Source: JAJZQZ01 sp963790415
GTDB lineage: Bacteria > Actinomycetota > Thermoleophilia > RBG-16-64-13
DNA: 64,000 bases
Direction: 5' to 3'
Assembly (NCBI GenBank): GCA_963790415.1
Contig: CAWBOK010000001.1
Location: 682,001 to 746,000, forward strand
Below, piece by piece: positions 6,928 through 16,728 of the stretch (its first letter is position 1; every line of letters starts with the position of its first letter). The notes under the pieces are model-generated. The model made no database searches, was not told the origin of the DNA, and was given only the letters and a program-made list of their open reading frames with translations. The translations under genes and the position numbers were made by a program.

Positions 6928-9636
6928 ATGGTGAGGTCCGCGGGAGTGCAGAGCACGGGGAGATCTCGGCTCGCGCCACGCGTGGTCGCTTCCGGCCTCG
7001 CGATTCTCGTGCTGCTCACGGCCCTGGTCGGCTTCCTCCCGTTGGCAGGTTCCGGGGTAACAAGCACACTCCTGAGCCTCTTCACCATTGGCGGCTTCCT
7101 CGCTGCGTCCGTACTGTGCCACCTGACCTCGCGCGCGGTCTTCACGGCGAGAGAACGTTGGGCGTGGCGCCTTCTCGCGCTGGGATTCCTCTCCAGCACG
7201 GCCGGCGCAGTCGTGGCCGCTTACTACACACACATTCTCGGCGTGCAGCTGCCGACACCTTCGCCCGCCGACCTGTTCCGCCTGGCCTTCTACCCGCTGG
7301 CCTTCACCGGCATGCTGCTCCTCGTGCGCCCGGCACCGGGACGATTGGCGAACTGGACGGCCGTCTTGGACGGCCTGATCTTCACGCTCGGAGTCGCGGG
7401 GTTGAGCTGGCAGCTGATCCTTGCCCCCGTCATGACTGCGGCCGAAGACCGCCTCTTTGTGGCGGTGACGGCCGCGTACCCGGTGGGTGACATGCTCCTT
7501 ATCTTCGCGCTGTGCTCGCTGTTCCTCCGCTGGGAGCTGGGGCGGGTGCAGACCGCGGCGATCCTACTCCTCGCCAGCTTCACCATCACCGTCGTCGCCG
7601 ACCTGGACTACGCGTGGCTCAAACTGAACGGCGTCTACACCGCGGGTAACCCTGTCGATACGCTGTGGATCGTTGGTAGCGTACTGGCCGGACTGGCGGC
7701 GCTCTCCAGGTTGATGGCGACACGCGACCCGGCGTTCGCCCTATCCGATCACGATTCCGGACCCCGCGCGCACAACTTGGAACGCACGCACTTCGCGCGC
7801 ATGATCCTGCCGTACCTTGCCTTTCCCGCGGCCGCCGCACTCATCGTTCTCCACCTGCGTCACGACGCCTCTTCGGAGAGCATCCAAACGAAGGCGGTGA
7901 TCGGCCTGGCGCTCCTGCTCCTCGGTCTGGTCATGGTGCGGCAGTTCCTAACCCTGCTCGACAATACCCGGCTCAGCCGCTCGCTCGGGGTCTTCTCGCA
8001 CGAGCTGGAGCAACGGGTCGAAGAGCGCACGGAGGATTTGGCCGTCCTCAACGGGGTGTCCAAGACGTTGAGCCATTGCCTGACGACCGACGAAGTGCTG
8101 CAAACCGGTCTCGAGTTGGCGTGCGAGGCAACCGAGGCCGACGGCGGAGTCGTTTGGCTGAAGCGGGGCGACGCCATGGAACTCACGACCCGGCGATGCC
8201 TCGATGAAGCCACAGTCGAGCAGCTTGACGGACTCACCAGCGCGTACCCAGAGATGCGACGCGCGCTGGCCCTGCGCCTACCCACCCTGCTCGACGGCTC
8301 GACCATACCCGCTCTCGATGACATGCTAGACCCGCAGCTCGGCCCTGGCGTCCGGCTCCTCACAGTGCCCCTGATGTCACGCGACTCGGTGCTTGGCGCT
8401 CTCGGACTCGTGCTGCCACCGTCAGCGCAGTGCGACGAGTCAAAGCTGCAACTCGCGGAGGCGATCGGAGCCCAGCTCGGCGTAGCTATCGAGAACGCAG
8501 AGCAGTACGACAAAGCACGCTACCTGGCCGAGCGGGATTCGGTGACCGGCCTCCACAACCACCGCTCCCTTCACAGCCGTCTGGAACAGGAGCTGAACAG
8601 GGCTCAGCGCTCGATGGGGGTCTTCTCCGTCGCCATGATGGACTTGGACGGCTTCAAGCTCTTCAACGACACCTATGGTCATCCAAGCGGCGACGATGTC
8701 TTGCGTTCCGTAGCCTCGTTGTTGTCCGCCATCGTGCGCGACTCCGACATAGTGGGGCGCTACGGTGGCGACGAGTTCATGGCCATCTTGCCCGACACGG
8801 GCTGCGTGGGCGCTGTCGACCTGTCCCAACGAGTGCGCGACGCGCTCCTCGAGAGTCCCTATCTGGCCCCGGACGGCGAGGCCATCCCCTTGCACCTCAG
8901 CTTCGGCATCGCGAGTTACCCGGCAGACGGGCGGCAGGTGAACGAGCTCATCGGCCTGGCCGACGGGAACCTCTACAGCTCGAAGCAGCGAGGCGGCGAC
9001 ATGATCACCGCCGCCGAAGGGAGCGAGGAAGACCGACACGGACAGGGCAGCGGGATGTTCGGAGTCCTAGACGCTCTCGTGACCGCAGTGGACAACAAGG
9101 ACCGCTACACGCGCCACCACTCCGATGACGTGACGCAGGTCGCCCTTGCTATCGCCCAGGGGATGTCTCTGTCGGATGAGAGCCTGCGGGCCCTGCGCAT
9201 CGCCGGCCTGCTGCACGACGTAGGCAAGATCGGCGTGCCCGACCGCATCCTGCGCAAGCCTGGCCGGCTGACGGAGGACGAAATGGACGTGGTGAAACAG
9301 CACGCGCAGTTGAGCGAGATCATCGTGAAGGAGGTCCCGAACCTCACGGAGGTCATGGCCGCCGTCGGAAGCCACCACGAGCGGTGGGACGGAACCGGCT
9401 ATCCTCGCAGGCTCAAGGGCGCGGAGATCCCGTTCCTCGGGCGGATCCTGGCGGTCGCGGACGCGTGGTCGGCCATGACCACCGATCGGCCGTATCGCAA
9501 GGCGATGTCGCTGGAGGCGGCCCGCGAGGAACTCGTGGCCGGGTCGGGTTCCCAGTTCGACCCCTCTATCGTGCCCGTCTTCCTCGCCATCGTGGACGCC
9601 GATATGGACGTCGAGCCACTGCTGGCTGCGGGCTAG
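6928..9636 (+). CDS. Membrane-bound GGDEF and HD-GYP dual c-di-GMP enzyme
   Basis: A 902-residue protein. Residues ~15-345 carry about eight to ten hydrophobic segments, a putative sensory membrane domain. A GAF-like domain follows at ~370-520. The GGDEF domain (~530-690) has an intact RYGGDEF active site, preceded by the RDSD inhibitory I-site. The HD-GYP domain (~710-895) has HDVGKIGVPD and HHERWDGTGYP, matching the metal and phosphodiesterase motifs. It can in principle both make and degrade cyclic di-GMP at the membrane, with the I-site limiting synthesis. The ATG at 6928 follows GAGAGGCGAGG. It precedes the pilin operon, a common c-di-GMP target, though the link is inferred. Confidence 0.93.
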   Translation: MVRSAGVQSTGRSRLAPRVVASGLAILVLLTALVGFLPLAGSGVTSTLLSLFTIGGFLAASVLCHLTSRAVFTARERWAWRLLALGFLSSTAGAVVAAYYTHILGVQLPTPSPADLFRLAFYPLAFTGMLLLVRPAPGRLANWTAVLDGLIFTLGVAGLSWQLILAPVMTAAEDRLFVAVTAAYPVGDMLLIFALCSLFLRWELGRVQTAAILLLASFTITVVADLDYAWLKLNGVYTAGNPVDTLWIVGSVLAGLAALSRLMATRDPAFALSDHDSGPRAHNLERTHFARMILPYLAFPAAAALIVLHLRHDASSESIQTKAVIGLALLLLGLVMVRQFLTLLDNTRLSRSLGVFSHELEQRVEERTEDLAVLNGVSKTLSHCLTTDEVLQTGLELACEATEADGGVVWLKRGDAMELTTRRCLDEATVEQLDGLTSAYPEMRRALALRLPTLLDGSTIPALDDMLDPQLGPGVRLLTVPLMSRDSVLGALGLVLPPSAQCDESKLQLAEAIGAQLGVAIENAEQYDKARYLAERDSVTGLHNHRSLHSRLEQELNRAQRSMGVFSVAMMDLDGFKLFNDTYGHPSGDDVLRSVASLLSAIVRDSDIVGRYGGDEFMAILPDTGCVGAVDLSQRVRDALLESPYLAPDGEAIPLHLSFGIASYPADGRQVNELIGLADGNLYSSKQRGGDMITAAEGSEEDRHGQGSGMFGVLDALVTAVDNKDRYTRHHSDDVTQVALAIAQGMSLSDESLRALRIAGLLHDVGKIGVPDRILRKPGRLTEDEMDVVKQHAQLSEIIVKEVPNLTEVMAAVGSHHERWDGTGYPRRLKGAEIPFLGRILAVADAWSAMTTDRPYRKAMSLEAAREELVAGSGSQFDPSIVPVFLAIVDADMDVEPLLAAG

Positions 9637-10211
9637 TCCCCGGACCTCCAGGATCCCCGTTCGCTCCTCCCTTCCGCCGCCTTCGGCCATGTTGTCCAAG
9701 GAGAACCGCTCGACTCTCGCCGGAACACGGGTCGGGTTGCGGCGGGCCGTCGCCTCGTGGTGAGAGATGGTCGCGTTGGCGGAGTTCGCAGTGCCGTTTC
9801 CTTTCCGACGGACATCCGTTGTTGGTTGTGCAGAGGGCACATAGGGGGCGTTCCCGGTTCTCGCTTCGGGTCAGGATTGGTCTTGTGACCGTCTTCACAC
9901 ATGGAGCTGAGGACATCGACGGCAGGGGGGCGGATCCTCGCCGGAGATCAACCACAACCTCGACGTCATCTTGCAGGCCAACCAGACTACACCGTCAGTG
10001 TATCCATCATGTCAAACACGCGGAAAGAACGCACAGTGGCCAGACCAGCATTCACGACCGACACTGACAGAATGGAGATACTCGCCCTCGGCCCACACCC
10101 CCGGCAGCCTCCAGCCGTTTCTAGTCAAGTAGACGCTAGTTGTATCTAAAGCAGCGGCATGATCGTGCCGATACTGCACCAGTAGGAATGACGGCCCAAG
10201 GGGACGGAGAA
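9637..10211. other. Non-coding region between the c-di-GMP enzyme and the pilin operon
   Basis: About 575 bp in which I see no supported gene, RNA or strong hairpin. It presumably holds the pilin operon promoter; no clear boxes are visible. Confidence 0.4.
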
Positions 10212-11637
10212 ATGTCGCGGAGGAATCGAATGCAAAGTGCTATCCGACGCAGCCGGGTTCTCACGCGCTCCACGGGCGATAGCGCGGGATTCACGCTACT
10301 TGAGGTCTTGGTGGCGGGCTTCGTGCTCGTTGTGGGGCTGATCTTCATCGCCCAGTTCTTCGCCTCAGCAATCGGCTCCGTTAGCGACTCCGAGACGCGC
10401 TCCCTGATCCATCAGGTCGCGTCTCAGGAAATCGAGAAAGCCCGCGCCCTCGACTACGCCGATGTCGGCACCGTCGACGGGCACCCGGCAGGCATGCTCG
10501 TCGCATCGGAGACTGTCACCGTCGAGGGTGTGTCTCTTCTCATTACCCGCGAGGTCATCTTCGTCGAAGACCCGAGCTACTCAGGACCCTATCCGGCGAA
10601 TTATCGCCGCGTGACCATCCGGGTCCAGGTCGACGGCGATACCCGGCTGGGACCGGTGGAACTAGCCACGCTGGTGGCCGGTGGAGCCGCGGGCGGATCG
10701 CTCGACATCACAGTCGTCGACAGCCGGGGAGAACCGGTACCCGACGCCCTCATCACGGTGAGAAACGACCATCTTGTTCCGAACGTGCTCATCAACTCTT
10801 CGGCAATCCGCACCGACTCTTCGGGCCATCTGCTCATACCGGGCCTCACTCCCGACGCGACCACGTCCTACTACGTGGAGGTGAACAAAGCCGGCTACAA
10901 CAGCGACTGGACCGATCCGATGGTCGTAGTCAACGAGGGCCTTCCGTACACTGTTGTACAGTTCACTATCGACCAAGTGTCGACGCTCAACGTCCACGTG
11001 GTTGACGAGACCGGCGCGGCGGTGCCTGGCGCCTCGATGACGGTCACCGGCCCACGCGAGTTCGGTGTGCCACACCCCTATGTGACCGACGACGCGGGTC
11101 TCGTGTCGATCACGGACATCGGGTTCTCCACAAGCGGCAATCCGTATGTGATCGCTGTTCCAGCCGGGAACGGGCACCAGGCCGGCTCCTTGGGAGACAT
11201 CGTCTTGGAGCCCGGGACGACCCTGAACGTCACGATAGTCGTGCAGTCCGACGGCGTTACAACGACTGTGGCGCCCACAACCGACCGCCTCTTCGACAAC
11301 GTCGACCACGTTGGGCGGATCGCCCACGACTACGGTCTCCACCACCACGTCCACGACTTCGTCCACCACGACCACCAACAGACTCGGCTCCCTCATCGTA
11401 CGGGTGTGGGACGACGACAGGATGAGAGACAGGGACCGCATCAGCCGCGCAGACGTGACCTTTAGGGGAGAGACGAAACGGACGAACGACGCCGGATGGA
11501 CCGAGTTCTCGAACATACCGTTCGGCGGGTCGTACCAGCTACGCGTCGAGAAGAACGGGTTTGACGACTATAGCGTCACCGTAACCGATGCCGATCTCAC
11601 TCGCGGGTATATCAACGTCATATTGCACGAAAACTGA
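10212..11637 (+). CDS. Type IV prepilin-like protein with carboxypeptidase-regulatory-like repeats (one frameshift)
   Basis: The ATG at 10212 (GGGACGGAGAA upstream) begins a basic leader followed by the class III prepilin cleavage site G|FTLLEVLV and a long hydrophobic helix. After the pilin body come two or three beta-sandwich repeats of carboxypeptidase-regulatory type (DITVVDSRGEPVPDALITV, LNVHVVDETGAAVPGASMTV), then a Thr-rich linker and a last repeat ending in LTRGYINVILHEN. A single-base frameshift near 11285, inside the repetitive ACG-rich Thr linker, separates the first ~357 codons from the last ~110. The stop overlaps the next ATG (TGATG). The protein is an exported minor pilin with an adhesin-like tail. 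Confidence 0.85.
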
Positions 11638-12338
11638 TGCTAGCAGTGAACCCACACCAGCACGCCGGTAATGCCTTGCGGAGGGGAGCGCGACTCCGAC
11701 TCGATTCCGACGGTCCCCAAAGCGGCCTCACCCTCATCGAATTGATGGTGACGATCCTTGTGGTCGGCGTTATGGCGGGCGGGATCCTGGGCGTGTTCGT
11801 GACAACACTGCGCACCTTCTCCACAGGACAAGTGCGTATGCAGAACCAGGACGAAGCCAGACTGGCGATGAACCAGATGACCCGCTACCTTCGGATGGCA
11901 TCGGCCTCGGAGAGCATCACCACAACACGGTCGGACGCGATAGCGGTAGCAGGAGCGCAGGATGTTGTCTTCTACGCCGACATCGATGGAGACGGCGTCG
12001 TGGAGAAGGGACGCTACTACCTGTCGGGAACGACATTGCGCATGCAGACGGCGGAGCCGAACATGGGCGACTCGCCTCCCACCTACCCCGCGTTCAACAC
12101 GAGCGGAGAGGTGGTGCGGGAAGCGGTGCGGAACGGCGGCACTGCCATCTTCCGCTACTACCGGGAGGGAGAGTCGGTTCCCATGACATCCACGAACACG
12201 TTCGACCTGCGAGAAGAGATCGCGCTCATCGAAGTCACGTTGTACGTGAACGAGGTGCCGGAGCTCTCCCGCAGCAACGTGCGTCTTGTGTCGCGTGTGC
12301 TCATCAGACAGCGCTATGACGGGGGACTGACGCAATGA
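11637..12338 (+). CDS. Minor pseudopilin of PilW/PulJ type
   Basis: A 233-residue prepilin-like protein. Its N-terminal helix GLTLIELMVTILVVGVMAG follows a 29-residue basic leader with the glycine cleavage site and Glu at mature position 5. The globular part contains FYADIDGDGVVEKGRYYL, a calcium-loop-like D-x-D-x-D-G motif. It overlaps the preceding gene by TGATG and the next by ATGA, so the three genes form one translationally coupled operon. It probably primes the pilus or secretion pseudopilus together with its neighbours. Confidence 0.85.
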   Translation: MLAVNPHQHAGNALRRGARLRLDSDGPQSGLTLIELMVTILVVGVMAGGILGVFVTTLRTFSTGQVRMQNQDEARLAMNQMTRYLRMASASESITTTRSDAIAVAGAQDVVFYADIDGDGVVEKGRYYLSGTTLRMQTAEPNMGDSPPTYPAFNTSGEVVREAVRNGGTAIFRYYREGESVPMTSTNTFDLREEIALIEVTLYVNEVPELSRSNVRLVSRVLIRQRYDGGLTQ

Positions 12339-13894
12339 ACCTCAGGAACCGGATGGGCCACGGCGGCCCCCCGCTGCTCGGAAATGCGCAGCTTCGGGCT
12401 TATGTGCGGAGCGAGGACGGCTACGTCCTCGGTTTGGTCATGCTGGTGCTGATGGTCATCGGCATGATGTCCACGACCCTGGTAGCCGCCATCATCGTGA
12501 ACCAGCAACACGTGCGCCGTGACCGAGCCTACACGTTGTCGTTGGGAGTGGCTGAGGCCGGCCTGAATCAGTACCTTTGGATGGTGGCCAGCGGGACCAC
12601 CAACGAGGCCCAAGAATATGCCATCGCCGGTGACGCGGACGCCGATCCACATTTCGAGGTCTTCGACCTCACCGATCCGTACGACGGCTCGCTCCAGGGC
12701 CGCTACGCCATCCAGGTCACGCCGCCCACGGCGGCGGATTCGGACGTCTCCGTCACGGTCACCGGTCTGTCGAATCAGACCGTGGATGTGGCGCGCACCG
12801 TACAGGCACGCATCGGACGCCCCGCCTTCAGCGAGTACGTGCTACTGGTCGACGAATCGGTGTACATCGGGGGACCATTGACGCGCGTCTGGCACGGCAA
12901 GACCCACTCCAATACCGGCATCCGAATCGAGACCGCCGACATCGTCGACAGTGTGTCGAGTGCACAATCGACCTACAGCTACTCCGGCACCACCAAGGCG
13001 GGTGTATGGTCGCAGGATGTACCCAGCGGCGACGAGTCCAGAGGCTTCTGGCATTTTCCGGTGCCTCCGATCGATTTCGGCACAGTGACATCCGACTTCA
13101 CCCGCCTCAACGGCCTGTCGACCGACTCCGGCTCCAATCCCTATGTCAACCTGGAGTACGTGAACCCCGTCTCCGGACAACCGCACGGCTGGTACATCAA
13201 GCTGCTCCCGGGTTCGCAGTACCAAGTGGCGCAGGTTACGAACGAGTACGAGCGCTGGGACTACTCGGCGACCGGAAACAAGAAGGGGGGCTACCTCACC
13301 TACGGTACGCTCTATGGACCATACGCCTACCCGCCCAACGGGGTCATCTACGCCAACGACAACGTGTGGGTGGAAGGCGCCGGCGTAGAGGGTCGAATCA
13401 CCATCGCCAGCTCGGGCCAGCTGAATCCGTCGGGAAAGACGGCCATGACGTCGATCTACATCATCGGCGACCTGACCTACGCCCGAAAAGACGGAACCGT
13501 GGCCGTGGGTCTCATCGCCCAGAACAACATCGAGATCCCCATGTATGCCCCCTACATGAAGTCGGGCACCTTGGGCACAAGCGTGAGCAGCCCGGGCACC
13601 TTGAACATGGAGATGGATGCGGCCGTGATCGCGCAGCAGGGCGCGGAGTATGTCCACCGCGAAAGCACCAGCGGTCCGCGGCGCAACATGCTGACCATCT
13701 ACGGAGCGGTGTCGACCCTGCTCACCCCATCACGGATGACCAATTCCGGCGAGAGCTATGGCGGGTTTGCGCAAGGCGCAAACTCCTACGACTCCTACTT
13801 GTTGCGCAACCCGCCGCCGTTCTTCCCGACGGTCGGCTCGTTCCAGATCTTGGACTGGCAGGAGCTGCCCAGTTCCGCCAGCGTGATGCCCTAG
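12335..13894 (+). CDS. PilX-like pilus assembly or surface protein
   Basis: A 519-residue protein with a short basic N-terminus, EDGYVLGLVMLVLMVIGMMS as the membrane helix, and the heptad-like RDRAYTLSLGVAEAGLNQYL segment typical of PilX N-terminal domains. The large C-terminal part (residues ~150-510) is rich in Tyr, Ser and Gly and contains stretches such as GVIYANDNVWVEGAGVEGRI, typical of DUF4900-like beta-rich domains found beside type IV pilin genes. It completes the three-gene pilin operon; no downstream pilus ATPase or platform gene is in the window. Confidence 0.75.
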   Translation: MNLRNRMGHGGPPLLGNAQLRAYVRSEDGYVLGLVMLVLMVIGMMSTTLVAAIIVNQQHVRRDRAYTLSLGVAEAGLNQYLWMVASGTTNEAQEYAIAGDADADPHFEVFDLTDPYDGSLQGRYAIQVTPPTAADSDVSVTVTGLSNQTVDVARTVQARIGRPAFSEYVLLVDESVYIGGPLTRVWHGKTHSNTGIRIETADIVDSVSSAQSTYSYSGTTKAGVWSQDVPSGDESRGFWHFPVPPIDFGTVTSDFTRLNGLSTDSGSNPYVNLEYVNPVSGQPHGWYIKLLPGSQYQVAQVTNEYERWDYSATGNKKGGYLTYGTLYGPYAYPPNGVIYANDNVWVEGAGVEGRITIASSGQLNPSGKTAMTSIYIIGDLTYARKDGTVAVGLIAQNNIEIPMYAPYMKSGTLGTSVSSPGTLNMEMDAAVIAQQGAEYVHRESTSGPRRNMLTIYGAVSTLLTPSRMTNSGESYGGFAQGANSYDSYLLRNPPPFFPTVGSFQILDWQELPSSASVMP

Positions 13895-14090
13895 GAGCAG
13901 CTGCGGCGCGCGCTGCGCGCCGTGTTGGCATGCCAACTGTACGCACTCCTCTACGTTCGCACAGGAACGATGCCGCACTTCGCGCGACCGCGTCCGGTGG
14001 GGGCGAACGGCGGCCTGGAGACATATACCGCCCACCGATCCAGACGCGTTGTGTGATGACAAAAGGCACACAGTGACGTAGAATGGTGCC

Positions 14091-14384
14091 ATGAAACCGT
14101 TCCGATGGTGTCCGGAGAAGAACGAAGCGCTTCAAGCTGATCGGGGCGTTTCGTTCGAGAGCGTTGTGGTAGCAATCGAGACAGGCGGACTCCTCGACAT
14201 CCTAGCCCATCCGAACCCGGAGAAGTACCCTCGGCAGCGTATCCTCGTCGTGGCTGCGGACAACTATGCTTACTTGGTGCCATTCGTCGAAGATAGGGAC
14301 TACTACTTCCTCAAGACCATCATTCCCAGTCGCAAAGCGACACGTGACTACCTGCAAGAGGGTGAAGCCGATGCCGAAGATTGA
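14091..14384 (+). CDS. BrnT-like (RelE/DUF4258-type) toxin
   Basis: A 97-residue protein resembling the BrnT/DUF4258 ribonuclease toxins: FRWCPEKNEALQADRGVSF at the N-terminus corresponds to the W-D-P-x-K-N...H-G-V-S-F pattern of BrnT, and a beta-rich core ends in YFLKTIIPSRKATRDYL. The usual histidine at the H-G-V position is replaced here by Arg-Gly. It overlaps the downstream antitoxin gene by 14 bp, the usual toxin-first order. It probably cleaves mRNA when not bound by its partner. Confidence 0.75.
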   Translation: MKPFRWCPEKNEALQADRGVSFESVVVAIETGGLLDILAHPNPEKYPRQRILVVAADNYAYLVPFVEDRDYYFLKTIIPSRKATRDYLQEGEADAED

Positions 14385-14688
14385 CGCCTACGAAAAGGAA
14401 GTCCTTGCTGCCTTCGAGGAGGGAAAGCTCGATTCGGTTGCCACCAAGGAGGAGCTTGCCACGTTCAAGGCGGCTGCTCGTGCCACGGCGATCAAAGACC
14501 GGCGGGTGAATATTCGTCTGTCGTCAGGCGACCTCAGCGACATTCAGGTAAAGGCCCTCCAAGAAGGAGTCCCGTACCAAACTCTGATCGCGAGCGTGCT
14601 GCACAAGTACGTTACCGGCCGTCTTGCGGAGCGTGCCGGGCCGAGTGCCCAGCCGAGGCCCAGCCGCGCACCAAAGATCCAGCGTTAG
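14371..14688 (+). CDS. BrnA/CopG-like ribbon-helix-helix antitoxin
   Basis: A 105-residue protein. Residues ~45-90 form the ribbon-helix-helix segment (RRVNIRLSSGDLSDIQVKAL then EGVPYQTLIASVLHKYVTG), which matches the CopG-type domain of BrnA-like antitoxins; the helical N-terminus probably wraps the toxin. The ATG lies within the toxin gene. The TAG stop overlaps GTTAGGC in CAGCGTTAGGCGGCACGAC, a sequence nearly repeated at 32464. Confidence 0.8.
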   Translation: MPKIDAYEKEVLAAFEEGKLDSVATKEELATFKAAARATAIKDRRVNIRLSSGDLSDIQVKALQEGVPYQTLIASVLHKYVTGRLAERAGPSAQPRPSRAPKIQR

Positions 14689-14700
14689 GCGGCACGACGT

Positions 14701-15050
14701 ATGACTGAAGTCATGGGTGCGAAGCCAGAGCTCTTCGACACGATTGTTGTCCAGCTAGCCGCACTGAGTCGCCCGCGCGCGTGATCGTGTTCGGTTCCAC
14801 AGTGACGGACACCGCCACTGCGGACAACGACATAGAAGGTTTGACGGTGAGAAAGACAATCGACGTGATGATCGGCACCGTCTGCGTTCACAAACACATT
14901 TCACTCGTGCACTGCGACGGGGACTTCGAGCCGATGGCGAAGTACTTGAAGCTCGAGACAGCTGTGCCGCAGGCGGCGACGCCGTGGGCAGCGCTTCACC
15001 ACCCGCCCCCATCCCCCCGCCCTGTGGTAGTCTGCTGCCGACCTCAATGA
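14701..15050 (+). pseudogene. Fused remnants of a MntA-type nucleotidyltransferase and a PIN-domain toxin
   Basis: From 14701 a short frame (ELFDTIVVQLAALSRPRA) stops and continues in another frame with VIVFGSTVTDTATADNDIEG, the nucleotidyltransferase core where G-S and D-x-D normally bind metal. The same frame then runs straight into KTIDVMIGTVCVHKHISLVH and CDGDFEPMAKYLKLET, the C-terminal end of a VapC-like PIN domain (normally D-x-D-F). A deletion has therefore joined two unrelated genes. After about 14965 the frame has no recognisable content. Confidence 0.7.
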
Positions 15051-15111
15051 CGCACGCCCGGGCCGGCCGCACGGCCGCCCGTGCAACCTTCGGGGGGTAC
15101 GGCCCGCGCCC

Positions 15112-16721
15112 ATGAGCTTCGGCTCCACCACCTTCCTTGCCTTCCTGCTCGCCGTGGTGGTCGTCTACTACGCCGTGCCCGTGCGCGCACGTTGGGTGGC
15201 GCTGCTGGTTGCGAGCTACCTGTTCTACCTATCAGCGGGCGCGCGCTTCGTGCCGGTGTTGGTTCTGGTCACGCTCACGACCTACGCGGGTGGACGGGTG
15301 CTGGGTGCGCGAGGACCCGCCGCGCGGGCCGGCGACGCCCGCGACGCCACTGTCGACGGGACCGACGCTGGGGCCGGCGGCGCGTCATCGGCCGGCGGCC
15401 GTCATCGGCGGGCGGCGCGTCCTCATCCGGTGTGGCGGCAACCGCCGCCGACCGACCCTCCCGGCGGCGGCGCGGCCTCCTGGCGGTGGCGCTTGTCGCC
15501 GGCATCGCTCCCCTGGTGGTCTGCAAGTACACGGACTTCCTGGGACGCTCGGTCGACTCGTTGGCGACCGCCCTTCGGCTGCACCTGGATGTGCCCGCGG
15601 TCAGCCTGCTGCTGCCGATCGGGATCTCGTTCTACACCTTCAAGTCGCTGAGCTACCTAATCGAGGTCTACCGCGACCCCAGCAAGGTCGAGCGTCACGC
15701 GGGCCGGTACGCCTTGGCGATATCATTCTTCCCCCAGATCTTCGCCGGACCGATCGAGCGTCCCACCCACTTCCTGCCGCAACTCACGCTGGATCTGCCC
15801 TTCGACCGTGAACGGGCTTCCGCCGGGTTGCGACTGATGGCCCTCGGCTACTTCAAGAAGCTGGTGATCGCCGACCACCTCTCCCCCGTCGTCAACCAGG
15901 TCTACGGCGACCTGCACGCCCACACCGGACTTCCGCTGGTGATCGCGGCCCTGGCTTTCTCAGTGCAGATCTATTGCGACTTCTCCGGATACTCCGACAT
16001 CGCGACCGGACTGGCGCAGGTGTTCGGCTTCGCGCCGGTGGAGAACTTCCGCCGCCCCTACTTCTCCCGCAGCCTGCAGGAGTTCTGGCGGCGCTGGCAC
16101 ATCACCCTGTCTACGTGGTTCCGTGACTACCTCTACTTCCCGCTCGGGGGGAACCGGGTGCCCCGCGCCCACTACTACGTCAACCTGATGGTGGTCTTCA
16201 TGGTGTCCGGATTGTGGCACGGGGCCGCGTGGACCTTCGTGATCTGGGGAGCGCTGCACGGCCTCTATCTGGTGGTCGGGTCGGCCACCATGCTCAGGCG
16301 GCGGCACGCGGCACGGGCGATGGGGCTCGACCGGGTGCCGCGCCTACATGCGGCTCTAGCAGGCGTGATCACCTTCGGCCTGGTCACCATCGCCTGGGTG
16401 TTCTTCCGCTCCGCCAGTCTGCCCGACGCCTTGTACGTGCTGACCCATTGGACACAAGGTCTCCGCTTTCAGCTGACCCACCCGGCGGCGCTGCGCGCCG
16501 CGGTGGCCTCCACCGGCCTGACCGGACAGACCATCGTGGTGCTGGCGGTCTCGCTGGTCGCCCTGCTGATCGTGGAGGCCCTCCAAGAGGCGGGCCGGTG
16601 GGCGGGCTTCTTCGGCCATCGCCCCGGATGGCAACGTCTGATCCTCTACTACGCGGTGGTGGGCTGGATCCTCGCGGTGGGATCGTTCGCCGACAACCCG
16701 TTCATCTACTTCCAGTTCTGA
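15112..16721 (+). CDS. MBOAT-family O-acyltransferase (AlgI/DltB-like), one frameshift
   Basis: A polytopic membrane acyltransferase. The ATG at 15112 begins SFGSTTFLAFLLAVVVVYYA, as in AlgI-type proteins. After a low-complexity Ala/Gly/Arg linker the frame shifts by one base between about 15395 and 15445, and the protein continues with PIGISFYTFKSLSYLIEVYR, FFPQIFAGPIERP, EFWRRWHITLSTWFRDYLY and the catalytic-histidine motif SGLWHGAAW, ending at TGA 16721. It moves acyl groups across the membrane onto an extracellular glycan or polymer. The next gene encodes its expected extracytoplasmic SGNH partner. Confidence 0.88.
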
Positions 16722-16728
16722 TGAGAGA

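Noticed and set aside
14590..14690. attC site at the end of the BrnA-like gene
   Set aside because: Only an R'-like GTTAGGC box is present; no RYYYAAC partner or inner pairing was found, so it is listed only as a shared motif.
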